Assembly: GCF_027744825.2 (NCBI RefSeq)
Contig: NC_071349.1
Coordinates: 496,001 to 560,000 of the forward strand
Direction: 5' to 3'
DNA from: Synchiropus splendidus
Lineage: Eukaryota > Chordata > Actinopteri > Syngnathiformes > Callionymidae
Length of the DNA stretch: 64,000 nt
In this document: positions 35,909-49,678 of the stretch, one piece after another
Layout: the number at the start of each line of letters is the position of its first letter
Position numbering within the stretch: position 1 is the stretch's first letter
Notes under the pieces: model-generated
Database searches by the model: none
Seen by the model: only the letters and a program-made list of their open reading frames with translations
Told to the model about the DNA's origin: nothing
Translations under genes and position numbers: made by a program

Positions 35909-38164
35909 TTCTAGTAGTTGCACATCAAATCTAAACTGTCTGAAGTGTTTTTCCAAAGTTATTAACACTTTTATGTTTGGCGTTCCGAAACCCACCTTAT
36001 CTCAGGCTGAAAAGCGTTTTTGTGCATTGTGCCATAACTTTTCAGGGAAGCTTCAGAACATGAAATTTTAACCTCCCACTATAGCAGAAAGGGTCTTTCT
36101 AGTAGTTGCACATCAAATCTAAACTGTCTGAAGTGTTTTTCCAAAGTTATTAACACTTTTATGTTTGGCGTTCCGAAACCCACCTTATCTCAGGCTGAAA
36201 AGCGTTTTTGTGCATTGTGCCATAACTTTTCAGGGAAGCTTCAGAACATGAAATTTTAACCTCCCACTATAGCAGAAAGGGTCTTTCTAGTAGTTGCACA
36301 TCAAATCTAAACTGTCTGAAGTGTTTTTCCAAAGTTATCAACACTTTTATGTTTGGCGTTCCGAAACCCACCTTATCTCAGGCTGAAAAGCGTTTTTGTG
36401 CATTGTGCCATAACTTTTCAGGGAAGCTTCAGAACATGAAATTTTAACCTCCCACTATAGCAGAAAGGGTCTTTCTAGTAGTTGCACATCAAATCTAAAC
36501 TGTCTGAAGTGTTTTTCCAAAGTTATTAACACTTTTATGTTTGGCGTTCCGAAACCCACCTTATCTCAGGCTGAAAAGCGTTTTTGTGCATTGTGCCATA
36601 ACTTTTCAGGGAAGCTTCAGAACATGAAATTTTAACTTCCCACTATAGCAGAAAGGGTCTTTCTAGTAGTTGCACATCAAATCTAAACTGTCTGAAGTGT
36701 TTTTCCAAAGTTATCAACACTTTTATGTTTGGCGTTCCGAAACCCACCTTATCTCAGGCTGAAAAGCGTTTTTACGCATTGAGCCATAACTTTTCAGGGA
36801 AGCTTCAGAACATGAAATTTTAACCTCCCACTATAGCAGAAAGGGTCTTTCTAGTAGGTGCACATCAAATCTAAGCTGTCTGAAGTGTTTTTCGAAAGTT
36901 ATCAACACTTTTATGTTTGGCGTTCCGAAACCCACCTTATCTCAGGCTGAAAAGCGTTTTTGTGCATTGTGCCATAACTTTTCAGGGAAGCTTCAGAACA
37001 TGAAATTTTAACCTCCCACTATAGCAGAAAGGGTCTTTCTAGTAGTTGCACATCAAATCTAAACTGTCTGAAGTGTTTTTCCAAAGTTATTAACACTTTT
37101 ATGTTTGGCGTTCCGAAACCCACCTTATCTCAGGCTGAAAAGCGTTTTTGTGCATTGTGCCATAACTTTTCAGGGAAGCTTCAGAACATGAAATTTTAAC
37201 CTCCCACTATAGCAGAAAGGGTCTTTCTAGTAGTTGCACATCAAATCTAAACTGTCTGAAGTGTTTTTCCAAAGTTATTAACACTTTTATGTTTGGCGTT
37301 CCGAAACCCACCTTATCTCAGGCTGAAAAGCGTTTTTGTGCATTGTGCCATAACTTTTCAGGGAAGCTTCAGAACATGAAATTTTAACCTCCCACTATAG
37401 CAGAAAGGGTCTTTCTAGTAGTTGCACATCAAATCTAAACTGTCTGAAGTGTTTTTCCAAAGTTATCAACACTTTTATGTTTGGCGTTCCGAAACCCACC
37501 TTATCTCAGGCTGAAAAGCGTTTTTGTGCATTGTGCCATAACTTTTCAGGGAAGCTTCAGAACATGAAATTTTAACCTCCCACTATAGCAGAAAGGGTCT
37601 TTCTAGTAGTTGCACATCAAATCTAAACTGTCTGAAGTGTTTTTCCAAAGTTATTAACACTTTTATGTTTGGCGTTCCGAAACCCACCTTATCTCAGGCT
37701 GAAAAGCGTTTTTGTGCATTGTGCCATAACTTTTCAGGGAAGCTTCAGAACATGAAATTTTAACCTCCCACTATAGCAGAAAGGGTCTTTCTAGTAGTTG
37801 CACATCAAATCTAAACTGTCTGAAGTGTTTTTCCAAAGTTATCAACACTTTTATGTTTGGCGTTCCGAAACCCACCTTATCTCAGGCTGAAAAGCGTTTT
37901 TACGCATTGAGCCATAACTTTTCAGGGAAGCTTCAGAACATGAAATTTTAACCTCCCACTATAGCAGAAAGGGTCTTTCTAGTAGGTGCACATCAAATCT
38001 AAGCTGTCTGAAGTGTTTTTCGAAAGTTATCAACACTTTTATGTTTGGCGTTCCGAAACCCACCTTATCTCAGGCTGAAAAGCGTTTTTGTGCATTGTGC
38101 CATAACTTTTCAGGGAAGCTTCAGAACATGAAATTTTAACCTTCCACTATAGCAGAAAGGGTCT
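35909..38164. repeat. Two tandem 6-monomer modules
   Basis: A-A-E-A-Bs-C2 twice, at 35909-37036 and 37037-38164, after a single B at 35721. With the tail of the 13-mer ending at 35720, three modules lie in this neighbourhood. A T165 mark (aacttccc) is in the fourth slot of the first module and in the same slot of the preceding 13-mer tail, so those two are closest relatives. The second ends in a C2 with aaccttcc. Confidence 0.8.
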
Positions 38165-40420
38165 TTCTAGTAGTTGCACATCAAATCTAAACTGTCTGAA
38201 GTGTTTTTCCAAAGTTATTAACACTTTTATGTTTGGCGTTCCGAAACCCACCTTATCTCAGGCTGAAAAGCGTTTTTGTGCATTGTGCCATAACTTTTCA
38301 GGGAAGCTTCAGAACATGAAATTTTAACCTCCCACTATAGCAGAAAGGGTCTTTCTAGTAGTTGCACATCAAATCTAAACTGTCTGAAGTGTTTTTCCAA
38401 AGTTATGAACACATTTATGTTTGGCGTTCCGAAACCCACCTTATCTCAGGCTGAAAAGCGTTTTTGTGCATTGTGCCATAACTTTTTAGGAAAGCTTCAG
38501 AACATGAAATTTTAACCTCCCACTATAGCAGAAAGGGTCTTTCTAGTAGTTGCACATCAAATCTAAACTGTCTGAAGTGTTTTTCCAAAGTTATCAACAC
38601 TTTTATGTTTGGCGTTCCGAAACCCACCTTATCTCAGGCTGAAAAGCGTTTTTACGCATTGTGCCATAACTTTTCAGGGAAGCTTCAGAACATGAAATTT
38701 TAACCTCCCACTATAGCAGAAAGGGTCTTTCTAGTAGGTGCACATCAAATCTAAGCTGTCTGAAGTGTTTTTCCAAAGTTATTAACACTTTTATGTTTGG
38801 CGTTCCGAAACCCACTTTATCTCAGGCTGAAAAGCGTTTTTGTGCATTGTGCCATAACTTTTCAGGGAAGCTTCAGAACATGAAATTTTAACCTCCCACT
38901 ATAGCAGAAAGGGTCTTTCTAGTAGTTGCACATCAAATCTAAACTGTCTGAAGTGTTTTTCCAAAGTTATTAACACTTTTATGTTTGGCGTTCCGAAACC
39001 CACCTTATCTCAGGCTGAAAAGCGTTTTTGTGCATTGTGCCATAACTTTTCAGGGAAGCTTCAGAACATGAAATTTTAACCTCCCACTGTAGCAGAAAGG
39101 GTCTTTCTAGTAGTTGCGCATCAAATCTAAACTGTCTGAAGTGTTTTTCCAAAGTTATTAACACTTTTATGTTTGGCGTTCCGAAACCCACCTTATCTCA
39201 GGCTGAAAAGCGTTTTTGTGCATTGTGCCATAACTTTTCAGGAAAGCTTCAGAACATGAAATTTTAACCTCCCACTATAGCAGAAAGGGTCTTTCTAGTA
39301 GTTGCACATCAAATCTAAACTGTCTGAAGTGTTTTTCCAAAGTTATCAACACTTTTATGTTTGGCGTTCCGAAACCCACCTTATCTCAGGCTGAAAAGCG
39401 TTTTTACGCATTGTGCCATAACTTTTCAGGGAAGCTTCAGAACATGAAATTTTAACCTCCCACTATAGCAGAAAGGGTCTTTCTAGTAGGTGCACATCAA
39501 ATCTAAGCTGTCTGAAGTGTTTTTCCAAAGTTATCAACACTTTTATGTTTGGCGTTCCGAAACCCACCTTATCTCAGGCTGAAAAGCGTTTTTGTGCATT
39601 GTGCCATAACTTTTCAGGGAAGCTTCAGAACATGAAATTTTAACCTCCCACTATAGCAGAAAGGGTCTTTCTAGTAGTTGCACATCAAATCTAAACTGTC
39701 TGAAGTGTTTTTCCAAAGTTATCAACACTTTTATGTTTGGCGTTCCGAAACCCACCTTATCTCAGGCTGAAAAGCGTTTTTGTGCATTGTGCCATAACTT
39801 TTCAGGGAAGCTTCAGAACATGAAATTTTAACCTCCCACTATAGCAGAAAGGGTCTTTCTAGTAGTTGCACATCAAATCTAAACTGTCTGAAGTGTTTTT
39901 CCAAAGTTATTAACACTTTTATGTTTGGCGTTCCGAAACCCACCTTATCTCAGGCTGAAAAGCGTTTTTGTGCATTGTGCCATAACTTTTCAGGGAAGCT
40001 TCAGAACATGAAATTTTAACCTCCCACTATAGCAGAAAGGGTCTTTCTAGTAGTTGCACATCAAATCTAAACTGTCTGAAGTGTTTTTCCAAAGTTATCA
40101 ACACTTTTATGTTTGGCGTTCCGAAACCCACCTTATCTCAGGCTGAAAAGCGTTTTTACGCATTGAGCCATAACTTTTCAGGGAAGCTTCAGAACATGAA
40201 ATTTTAACCTCCCACTATAGCAGAAAGGGTCTTTCTAGTAGGTGCACATCAAATCTAAGCTGTCTGAAGTGTTTTTCGAAAGTTATCAACACTTTTATGT
40301 TTGGCGTTCCGAAACCCACCTTATCTCAGGCTGAAAAGCGTTTTTGTGCATTGTGCCATAACTTTTCAGGGAAGCTTCAGAACATGAAATTTTAACCTCC
40401 CACTATAGCAGAAAGGGTCT
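38165..40420. repeat. 21-mer HOR derivative, 12 monomers
   Basis: A-Ag-B-C1t-A-Ax-B-C1-E-A-Bs-C2: slots 1-8 joined to slots 18-21, nine monomers lost. Its first part matches the next unit 2,256 bp (12 monomers) away, including gaacacattt with ttttagg in Ag and cccacttta in C1t, so the two units are a recent tandem pair. Confidence 0.78.
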
Positions 40421-43400
40421 TTCTAGTAGTTGCACATCAAATCTAAACTGTCTGAAGTGTTTTTCCAAAGTTATTAACACTTTTATGTTTGGCGTTCCGA
40501 AACCCACCTTATCTCAGGCTGATAAGCGTTTTTGTGCATTGTGCCATAACTTTTCAGGGAAGCTTCAGAACATGAAATTTTAACCTCCCACTATAGCAGA
40601 AAGGGTCTTTCTAGTAGTTGCACATCAAATCTAAACTGTCTGAAGTGTTTTTCCAAAGTTATGAACACATTTATGTTTGGCGTTCCGAAACCCACCTTAT
40701 CTCAGGCTGAAAAGCGTTTTTGTGCATTGTGCCATAACTTTTTAGGAAAGCTTCAGAACATGAAATTTTAACCTCCCACTATAGCAGAAAGGGTCTTTCT
40801 AGTAGTTGCACATCAAATCTAAACTGTCTGAAGTGTTTTTCCAAAGTTATCAACACTTTTATGTTTGGCGTTCCGAAACCCACCTTATCTCAGGCTGAAA
40901 AGCGTTTTTACGCATTGTGCCATAACTTTTCAGGGAAGCTTCAGAACATGAAATTTTAACCTCCCACTATAGCAGAAAGGGTCTTTCTAGTAGGTGCACA
41001 TCAAATCTAAGCTGTCTGAAGTGTTTTTCCAAAGTTATTAACACTTTTATGTTTGGCGTTCCGAAACCCACTTTATCTCAGGCTGAAAAGCGTTTTTGTG
41101 CATTGTGCCATAACTTTTCAGGGAAGCTTCAGAACATGAAATTTTAACCTCCCACTATAGCAGAAAGGGTCTTTCTAGTAGTTGCACATCAAATCTAAAC
41201 TGTCTGAAGTGTTTTTCCAAAGTTATTAACACTTTTATGTTTGGCGTTCCGAAACCCACCTTATCTCAGGCTGAAAAGCGTTTTTGTGCATTGTGCCATA
41301 ACTTTTCAGGGAAGCTTCAGAACATGAAATTTTAACGTCCCACTATAGCAGAAAGGGTCTTTCTAGTAGTTGCACATCAAATCTAAACTGTCTGAAGTGT
41401 TTTTCCAAAGTTATTAACACTTTTATGTTTGGCGTTCCGAAACCCACCTTATCTCAGGCTGAAAAGCGTTTTTGTGCATTGTGCCATAACTTTTCAGGAA
41501 AGCTTCAGAACATGAAATTTTAACCTCCCACTATAGCAGAAAGGGTCTTTCTAGTAGTTGCACATCAAATCTAAACTGTCTGAAGTGTTTTTCCAAAGTT
41601 ATCAACACTTTTATGTTTGGCGTTCCGAAACCCACCTTATCTCAGGCTGAAAAGCGTTTTTACGCATTGTGCCATAACTTTTCAGGGAAGCTTCAGAACA
41701 TGAAATTTTAACCTCCCACTATAGCAGAAAGGGTCTTTCTAGTAGGTGCACATCAAATCTAAGCTGTCTGAAGTGTTTTTCCAAAGTTATCAACACTTTT
41801 ATGTTTGGCGTTCCGAAACCCACCTTATCTCAGGCTGAAAAGCGTTTTTGTGCATTGTGCCATAACTTTTCAGGGAAGCTTCAGAACATGAAATTTTAAC
41901 TTCCCACTATAGCAGAAAGGGTCTTTCTAGTAGTTGCACATCAAATCTAAACTGTCTGAAGTGTTTTTCCAAAGTTATAAACACTTTTATGTTTGGCGTT
42001 CCGAAACCCACCTTATCTCAGGCTGAAAAGCGTTTTTGTGCATTGTGCCATAACTTTTCAGGGAAGCTTCAGAACATGAAATTTTAACCTCCCACTATAG
42101 CAGAAAGGGTCTTTCTAGTAGTTGCACATCAAATCTAAACTGTCTGAAGTGTTTTTCCAAAGTTATCAACACTTTTATGTTTGGCGTTCCGAAACCCACC
42201 TTATCTCAGGCTGAAAAGCGTTTTTACGCATTGTGCCATAACTTTTCAGGGAAGCATCAGAACATGAAATTTTAGCCTCCCACTATAGCAGAAAGGGTCT
42301 TTCTAGTAGGTGCACATCAAATCTAAGCTGTCTGAAGTGTTTTTGGAAAGTTATCAACACTTTTATGTTTGGCGTTCCGAAACCCACCTTATCTCAGGCT
42401 GAAAAGCGTTTTTGTGCATTGTGCCATAACTTTTCAGGGAAGCTTCAGAACATGAAATTTTAACCTCCCACTATAGCAGAAAGGGTCTTTCTAGTAGTTG
42501 CACATCAAATCTAAGCTGTCTGAAGTGTTTTTCAAAAGTTATCAACACTTTTATGTTTGGCGTTCCGAAACCCACCTTATCTCAGGCTGAAAAGCGTTTT
42601 TGTGCATTGTGCCATAACTTTTCAGGGAAGCTTCAGAACATGAAATTTTAACCTCCCACTATAGCAGAAAGGGTCTTTCTAGTAGTTGCACATCAAATCT
42701 AAACTGTCTGAAGTGTTTTTCCAAAGTTATTAACACTTTTATGTTTGGCGTTCCGAAACCCACCTTATCTCAGGCTGAAAAGCGTTTTTGTGCATTGTGC
42801 CATAACTTTTCAGGGAAGCTTCAGAACATGAAATTTTAACCTCCCACTATAGCAGAAAGGGTCTTTCTAGTAGTTGCACATCAAATCTAAACTGTCTGAA
42901 GTGTTTTTCCAAAGTTATCAACACTTTTATGTTTGGCGTTCCGAAACCCACCTTATCTCAGGCTGAAAAGCGTTTTTGTGCATTGTGCCATAACTTTTCA
43001 GGGAAGCTTCAGAACATGAAATTTTAACCTCCCACTATAGCAGAAAGGGTCTTTCTAGTAGTTGCACATCAAATCTAAACTGTCTGAAGTGTTTTTCCAA
43101 AGTTATTAACACTTTTATGTTTGGCGTTCCGAAACCCACCTTATCTTATGCTGAAAAGCGTTTTTGTGCATTGTGCCATAACTTTTCAGGGAAGCTTCAG
43201 AACATGAAATTTTAACCTCCCACTATAGCAGAAAGGGTCTTTCTAGTAGTTGCACATCAAATCTAAACTGTCTGAAGTGTTTTTCCAAAGTTATTAACAC
43301 TTTTATGTTTGGCGTTCCGAAACCCACCTTATCTCAGGCTGAAAAGCGTTTTTGTGCATTGTGCCATAACTTTTCAGGGAAGCTTCAGAACATGAAATTT

Positions 43401-46400
43401 TAACCTCCCACTATAGCAGAAAGGGTCTTTCTAGTAGTTGCACATCAAATCTAAACTGTCTGAAGTGTTTTTCCAAAGTTATCAACACTTTTATGTTTGG
43501 CGTTCCGAAACCCACCTTATCTCAGGCTGAAAAGCGTTTTTGTGCATTGTGCCATAACTTTTCAGGGAAGCTTCAGAACATGAAATTTTAACCTCCCACT
43601 ATAGCAGAAAGGGTCTTTCTAGTAGTTGCACATCAAATCTAAACTGTCTGAAGTGTTTTTCCAAAGTTATTAACACTTTTATGTTTGGCGTTCCGAAACC
43701 CACCTTATCTCAGGCTGAAAAGCGTTTTTGTGCATTGTGCCATAACTTTTCAGGGAAGCTTCAGAACATGAAATTTTAACCTCCCACTATAGCAGAAAGG
43801 GTCTTTCTAGTAGTTGCACATCAAATCTAAACTGTCTGAAGTGTTTTTCCAAAGTTATCAACACTTTTATGTTTGGCGTTCCGAAACCCACCTTATCTCA
43901 GGCTGAAAAGCGTTTTTACGCATTGAGCCATAACTTTTCAGGGAAGCTTCAGAACATGAAATTTTAACCTCCCACTATAGCAGAAAGGGTCTTTCTAGTA
44001 GGTGCACATCAAATCTAAGCTGTCTGAAGTGTTTTTCGAAAGTTATCAACACTTTTATGTTTGGCGTTCCGAAACCCACCTTATCTCAGGCTGAAAAGCG
44101 TTTTTGTGCATTGTGCCATAACTTTTCAGGGAAGCTTCAGAACATGAAATTTTAACCTCCCACTATAGCAGAAAGGGTCTTTCTAGTAGTTGCACATCAA
44201 ATCTAAACTGTCTGAAGTGTTTTTCCAAAGTTATTAACACTTTTATGTTTGGCGTTCCGAAACCCACCTTATCTCAGGCTGAAAAGCGTTTTTGTGCATT
44301 GTGCCATAACTTTTCAGGGAAGCTTCAGAACATGAAATTTTAACCTCCCACTATAGCAGAAAGGGTCTTTCTAGTAGTTGCACATCAAATCTAAACTGTC
44401 TGAAGTGTTTTTCCAAAGTTATCAACACTTTTATGTTTGGCGTTCCGAAACCCACCTTATCTCAGGCTGAAAAGCGTTTTTACGCATTGAGCCATAACTT
44501 TTCAGGGAAGCTTCAGAACATGAAATTTTAACCTCCCACTATAGCAGAAAGGGTCTTTCTAGTAGGTGCACATCAAATCTAAGCTGTCTGAAGTGTTTTT
44601 CGAAAGTTATCAACACTTTTATGTTTGGCGTTCCGAAACCCACCTTATCTCAGGCTGAAAAGCGTTTTTGTGCATTGTGCCATAACTTTTCAGGGAAGCT
44701 TCAGAACATGAAATTTTAACCTCCCACTATAGCAGAAAGGGTCTTTCTAGTAGTTGCACATCAAATCTAAACTGTCTGAAGTGTTTTTCCAAAGTTATTA
44801 ACACTTTTATGTTTGGCGTTCCGAAACCCACCTTATCTCAGGCTGAAAAGCGTTTTTGTGCATTGTGCCATAACTTTTCAGGGAAGCTTCAGAACATGAA
44901 ATTTTAACCTCCCACTATAGCAGAAAGGGTCTTTCTAGTAGTTGCACATCAAATCTAAACTGTCTGAAGTGTTTTTCCAAAGTTATTAACACTTTTATGT
45001 TTGGCGTTCCGAAACCCACCTTATCTCAGGCTGAAAAGCGTTTTTGTGCATTGTGCCATAACTTTTCAGGGAAGCTTCAGAACATGAAATTTTAACCTCC
45101 CACTATAGCAGAAAGGGTCTTTCTAGTAGTTGCACATCAAATCTAAACTGTCTGAAGTGTTTTTCCAAAGTTATCAACACTTTTATGTTTGGCGTTCCGA
45201 AACCCACCTTATCTCAGGCTGAAAAGCGTTTTTGTGCATTGTGCCATAACTTTTCAGGGAAGCTTCAGAACATGAAATTTTAACCTCCCACTATAGCAGA
45301 AAGGGTCTTTCTAGTAGTTGCACATCAAATCTAAACTGTCTGAAGTGTTTTTCCAAAGTTATTAACACTTTTATGTTTGGCGTTCCGAAACCCACCTTAT
45401 CTCAGGCTGAAAAGCGTTTTTGTGCATTGTGCCATAACTTTTCAGGGAAGCTTCAGAACATGAAATTTTAACCTCCCACTATAGCAGAAAGGGTCTTTCT
45501 AGTAGTTGCACATCAAATCTAAACTGTCTGAAGTGTTTTTCCAAAGTTATCAACACTTTTATGTTTGGCGTTCCGAAACCCACCTTATCTCAGGCTGAAA
45601 AGCGTTTTTACGCATTGTGCCATAACTTTTCAGGGAAGCTTCAGAACATGAAATTTTAACCTCCCACTATAGCAGAAAGGGTCTTTCTAGTAGGTGCACA
45701 TCAAATCTAAGCTGTCTGAAGTGTTTTTCCAAAGTTATCAACACTTTTATGTTTGGCGTTCCGAAACCCACCTTATCTCAGGCTGAAAAGCGTTTTTGTG
45801 CATTGTGCCATAACTTTTCAGGGAAGCTTCAGAACATTAAATTTTAACCTCCCACTATAGCAGAAAGGGTCTTTCTAGTAGTTGCACATCAAATCTAAAC
45901 TGTCTGAAGTGTTTTTCCAAAGTTATTAACACTTTTATGTTTGGCGTTCCGAAACCCACCTTATCTCAGGCTGAAAAGCGTTTTTGTGCATTGTGCCATA
46001 ACTTTTCAGGGAAGCTTCAGAACATGAAATTTTAACCTCCCACTATAGCAGAAAGGGTCTTTCTAGTAGTTGCACATCAAATCTAAACTGTCTGAAGTGT
46101 TTTTCCAAAGTTATTAACACTTTTATGTTTGGCGTTCCGAAACCCACCTTATCTCAGGCTGAAAAGCGTTTTTGTGCATTGTGCCATAACTTTTCAGGAA
46201 AGCTTCAGAACATGAAATTTTAACCTCCCACTATAGCAGAAAGGGTCTTTCTAGTAGTTGCACATCAAATCTAAACTGTCTGAAGTGTTTTTCCAAAGTT
46301 ATCAACACTTTTATGTTTGGCGTCCCGAAACCCACCTTATCTCAGGCTGAAAAGCGTTTTTACGCATTGTGCCATAACTTTTCAGGGAAGCTTCAGAACA

Positions 46401-48805
46401 TGAAATTTTAACCTCCCACTATAGCAGAAAGGGTCTTTCTAGTAGGTGCACATCAAATCTAAGCTGTCTGAAGTGTTTTTCCAAAGTTATTAACACTTTT
46501 ATGTTTGGCGTTCCGAAACCCACCTTATCTCAGGCTGAAAAGCGTTTTTGTGCATTGTGCCATAACTTTTCAGGGAAGCTTCAGAACATGAAATTTTAAC
46601 CTCCCACTATAGCAGAAAGGGTCTTTCTAGTAGTTGCACATCAAATCTAAACTGTCTGAAGTGTTTTTCCAAAGTTATCAACACTTTTATGTTTGGCGTT
46701 CCGAAACCCACCTTATCTCAGGCTGAAAAGCGTTTTTACGCAGTGTGCCATAACTTTTCAGGGAAGCATCAGAACATGAAATTTTAACCTCCCACTATAG
46801 CAGAAAGGGTCTTTCTAGTAGGTGCACATCAAATCTAAACTGTCTGAAGTGTTTTCCGAAAGTTATCAACACTTTTATGTTTGGCGTTCCGAAACCCACC
46901 TTATCTCAGGCTGAAAAGCGTTTTTGTGCATTATGCCATAACTTTTCAGGGAAGCTTCAGAACATGAAATTTTAACCTCCCACTATAGCAAAAAGGGTCT
47001 TTCTAGTAGTTGCACATCAAATCTAAGCTGTCTGAAGTGTTTTTCAAAAGTTATCAACACTTTTATGTTTGGCGTTCCGAAACCCACCTTATCTCAGGCT
47101 GAAAAGCGTTTTTGTGCATTGTGCCATAACTTTTCAGGGAAGCTTCAGAACATGAAATTTTAACCTCCCACTATAGCAGAAAGGGTCTTTCTAGTAGTTG
47201 CACATCAAATCTAAACTGTCTGAAGTGTTTTTCCAAAGTTATTAACACTTTTATGTTTGGCGTTCCGAAACCCACCTTATCTCAGGCTGAAAAGCGTTTT
47301 TGTGCATTGTGCCATAACTTTTCAGGGAAGCTTCAGAACATGAAATTTTAACCTCCCACTATAGCAGAAAGGGTCTTTCTAGTAGTTGCACATCAAATCT
47401 AAACTGTCTGAAGTGTTTTTCCAAAGTTATCAACACTTTTATGTTTGGCGTTCCGAAACCCACCTTATCTCAGGCTGAAAAGCGTTTTTACGCATTGTGC
47501 CATAACTTTTCAGGGAAGCTTCAGAACATGAAATTTTATCCTCCCACTGTAGCAGAAAGGGTCTTTCTAGTAGGTGCACATCAAATCTAAGCTGTCTGAA
47601 GTGTTTTTCGAAAGTTATCAACACTTTTATGTTTGGCGTTCCGAAACCCACCTTATCTCAGGCTGAAAAGCGTTTTTGTGCATTGTGCCATAACTTTTCA
47701 GGGAAGCTTCAGAACATGAAATTTTAACCTTCCACTATAGCAGAAAGGGTCTTTCTAGTAGTTGCACATCAAATCTAAACTGTCTGAAGTGTTTTTCCAA
47801 AGTTATTAACACTTTTATGTTTGGCGTTCCGAAACCCACCTTATCTCAGGCTGAAAAGCGTTTTTACGCATTGTGCCATAACTTTTCAGGGAAGCTTCAG
47901 AACATGAAATTTTAACCTCCCACTATAGCAGAAAGGGTCTTTCTAGTAGGTGCACATCAAATCTAAGCTGTCTGAAGTGTTTTTCGAAAGTTATCAACAC
48001 TTTTATGTTTGGCGTTCCGAAACCCACCTTATCTCAGGCTGAAAAGCGTTTTTGTGCATTGTGCCATAACTTTTCAGGGAAGCTTCAGAACATGAAATTT
48101 TAACCTCCCACTATAGCAGAAAGGGTCTTTCTAGTAGTTGCACATCAAATCTAAGCTGTCTGAAGTGTTTTTCAAAAGTTATCAACACTTTTATGTTTGG
48201 CGTTCCGAAACCCACCTTATCTCAGGCTGAAAAGCGTTTTTGTGCATTGTGCCATAACTTTTCAGGGAAGCTTCAGAACATGAAATTTTAACCTCCCACT
48301 ATAGCAGAAAGGGTCTTTCTAGTAGTTGCACATCAAATCTAAACTGTCTGAAGTGTTTTTCCAAAGTTATCAACACTTTTATGTTTGGCGTTCCGAAACC
48401 CACCTTATCTCAGGCTGAAAAGCGTTTTTGTGCATTGTGCCATAACTTTTCAGGGAAGCTTCAGAACATGAAATTTTAACCTCCCACTATAGCAGAAAGG
48501 GTCTTTCTAGTAGTTGCACATCAAATCTAAACTGTCTGAAGTGTTTTTCCAAAGTTATTAACACTTTTATGTTTGGCGTTCCGAAACCCACCTTATCTCA
48601 GGCTGAAAAGCGTTTTTGTGCATTGTGCCATAACTTTTCAGGGAAGCTTCAGAACATGAAATTTTAACCTCCCACTATAGCAGAAAGGGTCTTTCTAGTA
48701 GTTGCACATCAAATCTAAACTGTCTGAAGTGTTTTTCCAAAGTTATCAACACTTTTATGTTTGGCGTTCCGAAACCCACCTTATCTCAGGCTGAAAAGCG
48801 TTTTT
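40279..48805. repeat. Segmental duplication, left arm (8,527 bp)
   Basis: This span of about 45 monomers recurs exactly 9,400 bp (50 monomers) downstream. Shared rare variants include gataagcg (40,521), ttttgg (42,345), tcttatgc (43,146), acattaaa (45,836), cgtcccg (46,321), cagtgtgcc (46,741), agcaaaaag (46,989) and aaccttcc (47,729). The left limit is the last mismatch, at 40278 (G against C at 49678); the right limit is 48806 (G against A at 58206). Seven internal mismatches were found by eye: 41337, 41763, 42586, 43919, 44935, 45446 and 46564. Confidence 0.93.
40421..44180. repeat. 21-mer HOR derivative, 20 monomers
   Basis: A-Ag-B-C1t-A-Ax-B-C1-A-B-C2-D-A-E-A-A-E-A-Bs-C2. Slots 14-15 (B-C2) are replaced by one E. 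Private marks: gataagcg in slot 1, ataaac in slot 9, ttttgg in the C2 of slot 11 and tcttatgc near 43,146. It lies almost entirely inside the left arm of the 9.4-kb-offset duplication. Confidence 0.78.
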
Positions 48806-49678
48806 GTGCATTGTGCCATAACTTTTCAGGAAAGCTTCAGAACATGAAATTTTAACCTCCCACTATAGCAGAAAGGGTCTTTCTAGTAGTTGCACATCAA
48901 ATCTAAACTGTCTGAAGTGTTTTTCCAAAGTTATCAACACTTTTATGTTTGGCGTTCCGAAACCCACCTTATCTCAGGCTGAAAAGCGTTTTTACGCATT
49001 GTGCCATAACTTTTCAGGGAAGCTTCAGAACATGAAATTTTAACCTCCCACTATAGCAGAAAGGGTCTTTCTAGTAGGTGCACATCAAATCTAAGCTGTC
49101 TGAAGTGTTTTTCCAAAGTTATCAACACTTTTATGTTTGGCGTTCCGAAACCCACCTTATCTCAGGCTGAAAAGCGTTTTTGTGCATTGTGCCATAACTT
49201 TTCAGGGAAGCTTCAGAACATGAAATTTTAACCTCCCACTATAGCAGAAAGGGTCTTTCTAGTAGTTGCACATCAAATCTAAACTGTCTGAAGTGTTTTT
49301 CCAAAGTTATCAACACTTTTATGTTTGGCGTTCCGAAACCCACCTTATCTCAGGCTGAAAAGCGTTTTTGTGCATTGTGCCATAACTTTTCAGGGAAGCT
49401 TCAGAACATGAAATTTTAACCTCCCACTATAGCAGAAAGGGTCTTTCTAGTAGTTGCACATCAAATCTAAACTGTCTGAAGTGTTTTTCCAAAGTTATTA
49501 ACACTTTTATGTTTGGCGTTCCGAAACCCACCTTATCTCAGGCTGAAAAGCGTTTTTGTGCATTGTGCCATAACTTTTCAGGGAAGCTTCAGAACATGAA
49601 ATTTTAACCTCCCACTATAGCAGAAAGGGTCTTTCTAGTAGTTGCACATCAAATCTAAACTGTCTGAAGTGTTTTTCC

